Of a stretch of DNA of 6,729 bases, positions 1 through 6,111 are shown piece after piece. Made by a program: the position numbers and the translations under genes. Positions within the stretch are counted from its first letter, which is position 1. Every line of letters begins with the position of its first letter. This stretch comes from Candidatus Thalassarchaeaceae archaeon. Its GTDB lineage: Archaea; Thermoplasmatota; Poseidoniia; Poseidoniales; Thalassarchaeaceae. The notes beneath the pieces were generated by a model. The model did not search any database and was not told where the DNA came from. It was given only the letters and a program-made list of their open reading frames with translations. Where the stretch lies: assembly GCA_030747475.1 (NCBI GenBank), contig JASLKO010000200.1:1-6729 (forward strand), in the 5' to 3' direction.

Positions 1-141
1 TCGAGTAAGCACACCGTCGCCGCATACAGCGTCAGCACCTCGGCTAAAGCGAAGATTGAGGCTGCAGGCGGCGAAGTCGTCAGCATTCACGATTTGATGA
101 AAAAGAATCCAACAGGCAAGGGGGTGTACATCCTTGGCTGA
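1..141 (+). CDS. rpl18e: 50S ribosomal protein L18e, C-terminal part (5' end outside window)
   Basis: The frame open from base 1 encodes the last 46 residues of a protein and stops with TGA at 139-141. The tail reads AKAKIEAAGGEV, then HDLMKKNPTGKGVYILG. This matches the family's C-terminal pattern: a 'KIExAGG' helix followed by 'LxxxNPxGxGVxIL'. L18e is a large-subunit ribosomal protein of archaea and eukaryotes, related to bacterial L15, and it binds 23S rRNA. The following genes (L13, S9, RpoN) are its usual archaeal operon partners, which supports the call. The stop lies 8 nt inside the start of rpl13, so the two genes overlap and are probably translationally coupled. The upstream part cannot be assessed because the window cuts it off. 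Confidence 0.93.
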   Translation, partial: SSKHTVAAYSVSTSAKAKIEAAGGEVVSIHDLMKKNPTGKGVYILG

Positions 142-613
142 GGCGATAACTTACGTTTACAATGCAGAGGACAGGGTCCTTGGTCGATTGGCTAGCGTCG
201 TTGCAAAGCAACTGATATCTGCTAAGAAAGCAGGTGAAGACACTCGTGTCATCATTGTCAATGCTGAGAAGGCAATTGTAACTGGCAAGCGCACCAGCGT
301 GATGTCAGATTACAGAGCGAAGTACGAATTGAACCACGCCCGAAAGGGACCGTTCTTCCCACGCATGCCCGACCAAATTCTCAAGCGCACCGTTCGCGGT
401 ATGCTACCCTACCAGAAGAACAGCAGTGGCCGTGGTGCGCTTAAGGCACTACGCGTTGAAATTGGCACACCTTCAGATCTTTCTGGAGATTTGCCAGATG
501 GCTGTGAATGGGGAGATTCAAGCAAATTAGAACGCCCACTTCCTGACCGATTTGTCCGCTTGGGTGAAATCAGCAAGGAACTTGGAGTCACTGTACGATG
601 GGAGGTTGAATGA
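134..613 (+). CDS. rpl13: 50S ribosomal protein L13 (archaeal uL13)
   Basis: This 159-residue protein is the large-subunit rRNA-binding protein uL13. Recognisable family segments are the N-terminal DRVLGRLASVVAKQL (about residues 13-27), VIIVNAEKAIVTGKR (39-53), the conserved RKGPFFPRMPDQILKRTVRGMLP block (70-92), and the C-terminal FVRLGEISKELG helix that is typical of archaeal members. The length fits archaeal L13, with a modest acidic insertion around residues 112-135. The start is a TTG at 134-136, inside the end of rpl18e. A GGGGTG Shine-Dalgarno-like stretch at 121-126 precedes it by 7 nt, and the next in-frame ATG lies far inside the conserved domain, so TTG is the best choice. The stop at 611-613 overlaps the first possible rps9 ATG (ATGA at 610-613). 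Confidence 0.96.
   Translation: MAEAITYVYNAEDRVLGRLASVVAKQLISAKKAGEDTRVIIVNAEKAIVTGKRTSVMSDYRAKYELNHARKGPFFPRMPDQILKRTVRGMLPYQKNSSGRGALKALRVEIGTPSDLSGDLPDGCEWGDSSKLERPLPDRFVRLGEISKELGVTVRWEVE
601..608 (+). promoter_or_regulatory. Shine-Dalgarno sequence of rps9
   Basis: GGAGGTTG lies within the last codons of rpl13 and matches the archaeal anti-Shine-Dalgarno complement (GGAGGTGAT) at the first six bases. Its spacing argues for ATG 616 over ATG 610 as the rps9 start. Confidence 0.6.
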
Positions 614-615
614 AC

Positions 616-1053
616 ATGGCAAAGAAGAAGCAATCCAAAGTCGTCAATACATCTGGCAAGCGCAAAACTGCAATTGCTCGAGCCACCGTTAAGGCTGGCA
701 AGGGTCGTGTTCGTGTGAACTCCGAACCCATTGAAATTTTACAACCTGAAATGGCTCGAAATAAAGCCATGGAACCTTTGACCATTGCTGGTGCAATGAA
801 TCGCCTTGGTTCCGTAGACATCAATGTCAACACCATTGGTGGTGGACAGATGGGTCAGGTTGATGCTATCCGCACCGCAATTGCACGTGGCTTGGTCCAC
901 TACAATGATGGTGCAGAAGGAATAGATGAGGAACTCAGAGATGAGTACCTTCGATTTGACAGAAGCTTGCTAGTGAACGACCCGCGCCGAAAGGAACCCA
1001 AACACCAGATGGGCCGTGGCGCGCGTGCCAAGTGGCAGAAGTCTTACCGTTGA
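616..1053 (+). CDS. rps9: 30S ribosomal protein S9 (archaeal uS9)
   Basis: uS9 is a small-subunit protein whose C-terminal tail reaches towards P-site tRNA. Visible family features are NTSGKRKTAIARATVKAGKGRVRVN near the N-terminus (segment around residues 10-35), the GGGQMGQVDAIRTAIARGL motif in the middle, and the archaeal/eukaryotic tail DPRRKEPKHQMGRGARAKWQKSYR ending in a basic -SYR. Two starts are possible. ATG at 610 overlaps the rpl13 stop as ATGA. ATG at 616 gives the N-terminus MAKKKQSK. The GGAGGTTG at 601-608 lies only about 3 nt from 610 but about 9 nt from 616, and other genes here keep a similar longer spacing, so 616 is preferred; 610 would add only two residues (MN). It is part of the ribosomal operon, 10 nt before rpoN. 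Confidence 0.95.
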   Translation: MAKKKQSKVVNTSGKRKTAIARATVKAGKGRVRVNSEPIEILQPEMARNKAMEPLTIAGAMNRLGSVDINVNTIGGGQMGQVDAIRTAIARGLVHYNDGAEGIDEELRDEYLRFDRSLLVNDPRRKEPKHQMGRGARAKWQKSYR

Positions 1054-1059
1054 GGTGAT
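1052..1059 (+). promoter_or_regulatory. Shine-Dalgarno sequence of rpoN
   Basis: GAGGTGAT is an uninterrupted 8-base match to the archaeal 16S rRNA 3'-end complement. It begins within the rps9 stop codon (TGA 1051-1053) and ends 4 nt before the ATG at 1064. It selects ATG 1064 over the out-of-frame ATG at 1060. Confidence 0.75.
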
Positions 1060-1063
1060 ATGA

Positions 1064-1273
1064 ATGATAATTCCAGTACGATGCTTTTCATGCGGCCATG
1101 TAATCGGACACCTTTGGGAACGCTATTCAAATGGCGTTTCAGAAGGCCGAGATGCCGGAGAAATGCTCGATGAAGTAGGACTAGAGCGCTATTGCTGTCG
1201 AAGAATGTTCGTCTCCCACGTCGAACTAATCGATTCAGTGGCGCCATTCAGCGTAACTCGATCGCAGGAGTGA
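1064..1273 (+). CDS. rpoN: DNA-directed RNA polymerase subunit N (Rpb10 homologue)
   Basis: This 69-residue protein is the archaeal RNA polymerase subunit N, the counterpart of eukaryotic RPB10 (not bacterial sigma-54, which shares the symbol). It helps assemble the D/L/N/P platform of the polymerase. The sequence begins MIIPVRCFSCGHVIGHLW. The four zinc ligands of the family's atypical CX2C...CC site are present at Cys7, Cys10, Cys44 and Cys45, the last pair inside the signature LERYCCRRM, followed by SHVELID. The body has the normal length. The tail beyond about residue 62 (SVTRSQE) extends slightly past typical members. The start is set by a strong Shine-Dalgarno at 1052-1059. It follows rps9 by 10 nt, the classic archaeal order L18e-L13-S9-RpoN. 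A tRNA gene starts 30 nt after its stop. Confidence 0.97.
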   Translation: MIIPVRCFSCGHVIGHLWERYSNGVSEGRDAGEMLDEVGLERYCCRRMFVSHVELIDSVAPFSVTRSQE

Positions 1274-1281
1274 ATACCGCT

Positions 1282-1299
1282 CATCTGTGAAAACAGATG
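1282..1299 (+). repeat. Perfect 7-bp hairpin with GAAA tetraloop between rpoN and tRNA-Pro
   Basis: CATCTGT (1282-1288) pairs fully with ACAGATG (1293-1299) around the loop GAAA (1289-1292), a GNRA-type tetraloop. It sits 8 nt after the rpoN stop and ends 4 nt before the first base of the tRNA. No T-tract follows, so it does not look like an archaeal intrinsic terminator. A plausible role is protecting the 3' end of the ribosomal mRNA after RNase P releases the tRNA. That role is inferred; the structure is directly visible. Confidence 0.6.
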
Positions 1300-1303
1300 T
1301 CCC

Positions 1304-1378
1304 GGGCCCGTAGGTTAGCTTGGCCAATACTTGACGGCTGGGGGCCGTCAGACTCCGGTTCAAATCCGGACGGGCCCA
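1304..1378 (+). tRNA. tRNA-Pro, anticodon GGG
   Basis: The cloverleaf can be drawn by eye. The acceptor stem GGGCCCG (1304-1310) pairs 7 of 7 with CGGGCCC (1371-1377), with discriminator A at 1378. T and A occupy positions 8-9. The D arm is weak: G10-T25, G11-C24 and T12-A23 pair and T13/T22 do not, with a GG pair (1322-1323) in the loop. The anticodon stem GACGG/CCGTC (1333-1337 with 1345-1349) encloses the loop CTGGGGG, so the anticodon is GGG at 1340-1342, reading proline CCC/CCU codons, with G at position 37 as expected for tRNA-Pro. The variable loop has only 4 nt (AGAC). The T stem TCCGG/CCGGA encloses TTCAAAT. The genome continues CCT after A73, so the CCA end is not fully encoded and must be completed by the CCA-adding enzyme. 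There is no intron. No TATA box is apparent upstream, so it is probably processed from the rpoN-operon transcript. Confidence 0.93.
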
Positions 1379-1390
1379 CCTTAGGTGGGC
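1374..1390 (+). repeat. GC-rich 7-bp inverted repeat overlapping the tRNA 3' end
   Basis: GCCCACC (1374-1380) is perfectly complementary to GGTGGGC (1384-1390) around the 3-nt loop TTA. The left arm includes the last four bases of the tRNA acceptor 3' strand and the discriminator A. The hairpin is therefore mutually exclusive with full acceptor-stem pairing in the precursor. It could act in 3' trailer processing or as a transcription roadblock, but no T-tract follows. Function is unknown; the pairing is seen directly. Confidence 0.55.
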
Positions 1391-1441
1391 ACTGACCGCG
1401 AACGGGAGGGTTCAAACCGCATCCTGAACACCAAGGATTCC

Positions 1442-4400
1442 ATGCGAGAGCGCAGTTTCAGTATTCTAGTCCTGTTTAGCTTGATGATGGCACCTCTGCT
1501 TCTCGCAGCGCCGGAGGCGCTGCGGGCACCCACGCACGAGGGGGTGGTGTACTCAACCGATCAGATTTGGTCTGGTAACATGACGCTCGGCGATGATGTC
1601 ACAATTGCAAATGGGGTATCTCTGACAATTGAGGCAGGAACACAACTCAATGTCACCGAGGATATCACAATCACCATCGATGGGGATTTGGATGTTCAGG
1701 GTACAGCCGCTGACCCCGTTGCAATCTGGGGTTCTTGGGTCGCTGATACATCCGTTCAGGCTCGTTGGCAGGGATTCCTGCTGAATTCAGGATCATCAGC
1801 CGATGTTGTTCATGCAGAGATTTCTGATTCACGCGGTGGATTCGATGTTGAGTCCGGTGCCAGCCTATCGATTGAATCAACAAACCTCACCGACACCATC
1901 ATTGGAGTCTGGGCCAAAGGAAGTGTTTCCGGCAGCGGATTTGCATGTGAATCAGCCACCACATCCTGTCTGCGTGTCGATGGAACAACCGACCTGGTAG
2001 GGATTGAATCAAGCAACAGTGCCGAGGTTGTACACGTCCACAATGGAGGTGATGCGAATATTGATCTGATCATATCGATCAACGATGCTGACGTGATTGT
2101 ACTGGATGACGGTTCCACATTCTACAGTGAGGTTCAGGCTGAGGAATTCACTCGCCTAATCCGAGGGAGTGGCGCTGTCACAGCCTCCGTGAGGCCGACT
2201 GGTTTCAATTCAGGCGAGGTTCTGATTGAGGCCGATTCCTTGAGCGGTCTCGTTGTCCTTGGTACGGGGTGTGCTACCCAGTGTATTGTGGATTCTCTCA
2301 TCACAGGCAGTGTCGAAGATGTCGAAATCGACTCGCTCTATTTCACCTGTGAGAGTAGCATTGCTTGTGTCGATGCACAGATTGATGGTGTATTGAAATT
2401 ACAATCACTGATTGATTCCAATGGCACATTCGCGCGTCTTCGTGGAACAGGAACCTTTGATGCCGAAATGTCAATCACCACCACTGGTCAACTGTTCGAT
2501 GTTTCTGGCTCAGGTGAGTTGAACATAGAGGGTTCAACATTGAGTGGCGATTCGATTGGAACCATTTCTGGTTGGTCATTGGATATTGAGAACACAACCT
2601 TACACGCAGATTCCAACGGCCTTACCCTTCTTGATGTTGAAGCAGAATTTGATCAAGTCGAATTCTCTCATGATTATCTGCTATCGGACACCTCATCAAT
2701 TGGAATTATGGCTGTATGGTCTGAACTATCTGTTCATGATGTGGAGATTATTGGTTGGAATGAAGGGATTCGTTGTGACTCCGAGTGTCGAATCAGTGGA
2801 ACAGAATTGACATCAGGTGGAGGGGGCCGCAACAGTGGTAGTGGACTTTCAGTTGATGGCGGAACAGTTCAAATTGAAACATTGAGCACCTCAGCATCCG
2901 ATGTCGGAATCAAAGTTTCAACCGGTTCTATCCACATTGATGATTGGAATGTTGACATGACACATCGCACATATGGTGTTGAACTTTCAGATGACGCCCA
3001 TGCCATCATTCGAAATATGCCAGGAACAACCACGATTGGAACCTACGACGCTTTTGGAGATGGGACTCTATATTGGGGCTCAACCAGTACTCCAACTCTT
3101 GCGGTCAGCATTGAAGAACAATTCACAGAATCCACGGTGACCGTCACAGATTTGGTTGGCCAAGCCATCGTTGGTGCAAAGGTTGCAGCCCATGGATTTG
3201 ATGAAGTGACAGATGCCTCCGGAGAAGCCACTCTTCCACTGCTTAGCGGGGGGTCATTGGTTGAGGCAGAAGACCCCTCTAGCGGCATGGGCTCTAGTGC
3301 GACTCTAAGTCCGCCGAGTGGAGAAATACAGATTGCAGTCGTCCCCGGTTCAGGTGATTGGACAATTCCTTCAGGTGTTGACGCACGTCTGGTTTCCGGT
3401 GAATTTGTGTTGGATGGAAATTTGACCATTGAAAGTTCAGCATCTCTAATGCTCATTGATTCTACATTGACAATACCGCCAACAGCGCAGTTGAATATCC
3501 AACCAAATGGTAGATTGAAGGGCGACAATGGATCATTCAACGGTGGCACAGCATCGTTAACTGCAGGCATTCCATTGGTCGGAGAAGGAGAAGGCCTCAC
3601 CCTCTCAACAGACATCACATTCACCTGTTATGACCCATGGACTTGGGTTCAAACATCAGTGACCGGCTCACTACATTTGAATCAGGATTGCGAATTGATT
3701 CTCGATGGTGGACGCGCAACAGGAACCGTGGTTGTTGAAACAGATGCATCTCTGACTCAACGCAGTCATCTGAGCGTAGCCGTTCTAGATACGGGAGAAC
3801 CAGTTGAAGGAGCCAATGTATCTGTTGCTGGTGCGGTTCAAAGCACTGATGTGAATGGGCAAATAGAGACATGGTACACATGGAGTGTCTTTGATGAAAA
3901 TGGAGAAACAAACAATGGAGCTCAACAAACTGTTGTGATTCAACATGCCAATGTGAATCGATATCGTTCATGGATACCAACAAGTAACTCAGAAATCGAA
4001 GTGATGATTTCAACCGTGCCCACTGGATCAACTTCACAATCTATCCGTTTGGATTCGGTCTTCTCTCCCTGGCATTTGGGTGATGATTTACTCGTCTCTA
4101 GCGGAACAACACTGGAAGTCATGCCGGATGTTGAATTATCACTTGCCCCTAGTGCAGGTATTGCTGTAGAAGGCCATCTTCTTGTGAATCATGCATGGGT
4201 TGGCGGAACAGCCTCAGATGGGATTTCTACCACTTCAAATGGCAACATTCAGATGACATCAACATCGTATTCCGGTGGGCCTATTTCCATTGGTGACGAT
4301 GGTGTAGGCTCTCTTGCTCAGATGACAATTTCAGATGCTCCAGTGAGTGTTATTGGTTCAGGATTGCTAGAAATAATCGATGGAGAAATTTCTCAAACTG

Positions 4401-6103
4401 ACATTTGTATTCGTGCCACTGGGACGCTAAATATACATGGGACCTTAATTGAAAACTGTGGAATGTATGCCATTTGGACTACAGATGCATCCCAGTGGAT
4501 GGAAGAAGTTTTGATTGGCCCTGGAAGTTCAAATGGTGCTTGGATTCAACAGGGGTCAGGCACCCTTTCTGGTTGGAATACAACGACCTATGATGGCGAT
4601 GGTCCGACTTTGTTCCTCCAAATGGTCGATCAAGATCTCTCTGTAACTGACATGACACTTTCCACAGGGACTGGAGAATCGGCCTTACACATTGAACAAG
4701 CAGATAATTTCGAACTCAGCAATTCTACAGTGTCTGGTGCCCCCGGCATTCTCATTGAAGAGAGCCAAATGCGTCTACTACAAGTCGATTTATTTGGGCC
4801 GGGAGATGGAGTGGGAATTGTTGTCCATGGTACCCCTTCATCTGGAACGATTATCGAAGGTTGTGACGTTGATGGGTACGATACAGGCCTCCGCCTTGAA
4901 GGTGGTCCGGAAGAGGTCAATGGCGTTGGTGTAACCATATTCAACTCACATTTCCATGCGACGACATCAATTGATTCCAATACACTTCCATTTACGATAT
5001 TAGGTGGGGAATTAGATGGCGTCATTAGGATGAATTCGCTTGACAAACCTTGGTCTGCCAATATTGTCGATCACGAAGATATAGAGGTCAATATTACAGG
5101 GGACGCACGGTTGTTTATGTCACACACATGGAACATCATCTCACCATCCAATATTACATTGGTCATGACCATACCTGAATTTGATTTCACCCTCGGTGAG
5201 CAACAGTTTGAGTGGGTTTCACCATCACAAATTATCATCACGCATCAAGCCTATACTGAATCTGGAATGGTGGATGCTTGGTATGGAGATTGGACTGCCT
5301 CTTCCCAGGGATATTTGCCAACATCAGGCCAGCTTCAACTTGATACAACAGGTCAAAGACTCCTCACAATTGAAATGAGTCTTAATTCAGCCCCTGTTGT
5401 GACAATCGATGGACCGGATTCAGTTGAACTGAATGCCGGTCAAGCCCTGAATTATTCAGCAACTGCAATCGATTCAAATGGGGATGAAATCACTGAATGG
5501 GTTTGGGTATTGGAAAACGGAGACGACACCATCTTGGTTGGTGATTCACCAACGGGTACAACCTTCGATACAGAACAAGGAGAGTGGACACTCAGAGCCT
5601 CAGCATTCGACATTCATGGGGCAGAGGGAACAGATACAATCACCCTGACAATCAATGCAGCGGATGCAGACAATGATTACATCGATAGTTGTCCATCAAC
5701 GGGTGCCAATGCTTGGTGGGATGCAGAAAACAACCACTTCTGTGGCCCAGATGTATTCGATGTAGATGACGACAATGACAATTACAGAGATAGTGTCGAT
5801 CAATTCCCCTACGATTCTTGTGCCCATCATGATCTAGACGATGATGGATTGCCTAACAACATCGCTCCAAATTGTGAAACTGACCTTGTTGCTGACGATG
5901 ACGATGATGGTGATGGTGTTGTTGATTCAGAAGACATTGACCCCCTTGATCCAGCGATTGGTTCATTTGCAGATTCTTCTGGTGAAAAATCTTTGATTGC
6001 AATCGTATGTAGTCCAGCAGTCGTATTGACACTAGGACTCATCATCGTATTCTCAACATTCGCTTATTTGAGATTCAATAGTGAGATGCGTCGTGAGGAA
6101 TAG
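1442..6103 (+). CDS. Giant membrane-anchored surface protein: beta-helix, CarboxypepD_reg-like, PKD-like and TSP3 domains
   Basis: I do not recognise a named gene. The product is about 1553 residues, predicted exported and anchored outside the cell. A signal peptide occupies residues 1-26 (MRERS, then a hydrophobic core to LLLAA). Residues ~46-555 are a Gly/Ser/Thr/Asp-rich, short-period beta pattern typical of right-handed parallel beta-helix proteins. Residues ~563-610 (GQAIVGAKV...TDASGEATLPL) look like a carboxypeptidase-regulatory-like fold, and ~776-826 (GEPVEGANVSV...STDVNGQ) like a second. Between them (~639-765) and after them (~877-1310) are further beta-solenoid stretches; LGDD openings at 49-52 and 879-882 suggest repeated modules. 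Residues ~1317-1405 (APVVTIDGPDSVELNAGQ) resemble a PKD/Ig domain. Residues ~1408-1510 are Asp-rich thrombospondin type-3-like calcium repeats (DLDDDGLPNN, DDDGDGVVD). A membrane helix at ~1518-1542 precedes a basic tail (RFNSEMRREE). No catalytic motif was found; adhesion or polymer binding is inference. The start at ATG 1442 puts the signal peptide at the N-terminus; a longer frame from GTG 1385 would lie in the tRNA-trailing hairpin. Confidence 0.9.
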   Translation: MRERSFSILVLFSLMMAPLLLAAPEALRAPTHEGVVYSTDQIWSGNMTLGDDVTIANGVSLTIEAGTQLNVTEDITITIDGDLDVQGTAADPVAIWGSWVADTSVQARWQGFLLNSGSSADVVHAEISDSRGGFDVESGASLSIESTNLTDTIIGVWAKGSVSGSGFACESATTSCLRVDGTTDLVGIESSNSAEVVHVHNGGDANIDLIISINDADVIVLDDGSTFYSEVQAEEFTRLIRGSGAVTASVRPTGFNSGEVLIEADSLSGLVVLGTGCATQCIVDSLITGSVEDVEIDSLYFTCESSIACVDAQIDGVLKLQSLIDSNGTFARLRGTGTFDAEMSITTTGQLFDVSGSGELNIEGSTLSGDSIGTISGWSLDIENTTLHADSNGLTLLDVEAEFDQVEFSHDYLLSDTSSIGIMAVWSELSVHDVEIIGWNEGIRCDSECRISGTELTSGGGGRNSGSGLSVDGGTVQIETLSTSASDVGIKVSTGSIHIDDWNVDMTHRTYGVELSDDAHAIIRNMPGTTTIGTYDAFGDGTLYWGSTSTPTLAVSIEEQFTESTVTVTDLVGQAIVGAKVAAHGFDEVTDASGEATLPLLSGGSLVEAEDPSSGMGSSATLSPPSGEIQIAVVPGSGDWTIPSGVDARLVSGEFVLDGNLTIESSASLMLIDSTLTIPPTAQLNIQPNGRLKGDNGSFNGGTASLTAGIPLVGEGEGLTLSTDITFTCYDPWTWVQTSVTGSLHLNQDCELILDGGRATGTVVVETDASLTQRSHLSVAVLDTGEPVEGANVSVAGAVQSTDVNGQIETWYTWSVFDENGETNNGAQQTVVIQHANVNRYRSWIPTSNSEIEVMISTVPTGSTSQSIRLDSVFSPWHLGDDLLVSSGTTLEVMPDVELSLAPSAGIAVEGHLLVNHAWVGGTASDGISTTSNGNIQMTSTSYSGGPISIGDDGVGSLAQMTISDAPVSVIGSGLLEIIDGEISQTDICIRATGTLNIHGTLIENCGMYAIWTTDASQWMEEVLIGPGSSNGAWIQQGSGTLSGWNTTTYDGDGPTLFLQMVDQDLSVTDMTLSTGTGESALHIEQADNFELSNSTVSGAPGILIEESQMRLLQVDLFGPGDGVGIVVHGTPSSGTIIEGCDVDGYDTGLRLEGGPEEVNGVGVTIFNSHFHATTSIDSNTLPFTILGGELDGVIRMNSLDKPWSANIVDHEDIEVNITGDARLFMSHTWNIISPSNITLVMTIPEFDFTLGEQQFEWVSPSQIIITHQAYTESGMVDAWYGDWTASSQGYLPTSGQLQLDTTGQRLLTIEMSLNSAPVVTIDGPDSVELNAGQALNYSATAIDSNGDEITEWVWVLENGDDTILVGDSPTGTTFDTEQGEWTLRASAFDIHGAEGTDTITLTINAADADNDYIDSCPSTGANAWWDAENNHFCGPDVFDVDDDNDNYRDSVDQFPYDSCAHHDLDDDGLPNNIAPNCETDLVADDDDDGDGVVDSEDIDPLDPAIGSFADSSGEKSLIAIVCSPAVVLTLGLIIVFSTFAYLRFNSEMRREE

Positions 6104-6108
6104 GTGGT
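6101..6108 (+). promoter_or_regulatory. Shine-Dalgarno sequence of the 6112 gene
   Basis: TAGGTGGT begins with the stop codon of the giant gene and matches the archaeal Shine-Dalgarno AGGTGAT with one substitution. It ends 3 nt before ATG 6112, and its GGTG core keeps the 9-11 nt offset to the start seen for rpl13 and rpoN. It implies translation of the small gene directly after the giant one. Confidence 0.55.
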
Positions 6109-6111
6109 CAA

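Noticed and set aside
1282..1303. Intrinsic terminator after rpoN
   Set aside because: The hairpin is real, but no T-rich stretch follows, and archaeal intrinsic termination depends on T-tracts.
1304..1378. tRNA gene as an attachment site of an integrated element
   Set aside because: No second copy of the tRNA 3' end occurs in the window, and no integrase or phage-like gene is present. Only the short inverted repeat at 1384-1390 echoes the tRNA end.
1385..1441. N-terminal extension of the giant protein from GTG 1385
   Set aside because: The GTG sits in the tRNA-trailing hairpin, its upstream region is the tRNA itself, and it would put 19 polar residues before a normal signal peptide. ATG 1442 is simpler.
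3043..3624. A 193-codon open frame on the - strand inside the giant gene
   Set aside because: It lies wholly antisense to a continuous coding frame with clear domain signatures, has a Pro/Ser-rich composition from reverse reading of Gly/Ser/Thr codons, and shows no recognisable family or Shine-Dalgarno. The same applies to the - strand frames at 4630-5061, 3621-4037 and 1810-2118.
5751..5950. Low-complexity GAT/GAC repeat tract as a DNA repeat or microsatellite
   Set aside because: The Asp codons (GAT/GAC mixed) follow the calcium-loop spacing of TSP3 repeats in frame, so protein-level constraint explains the tract better than a tandem DNA repeat.
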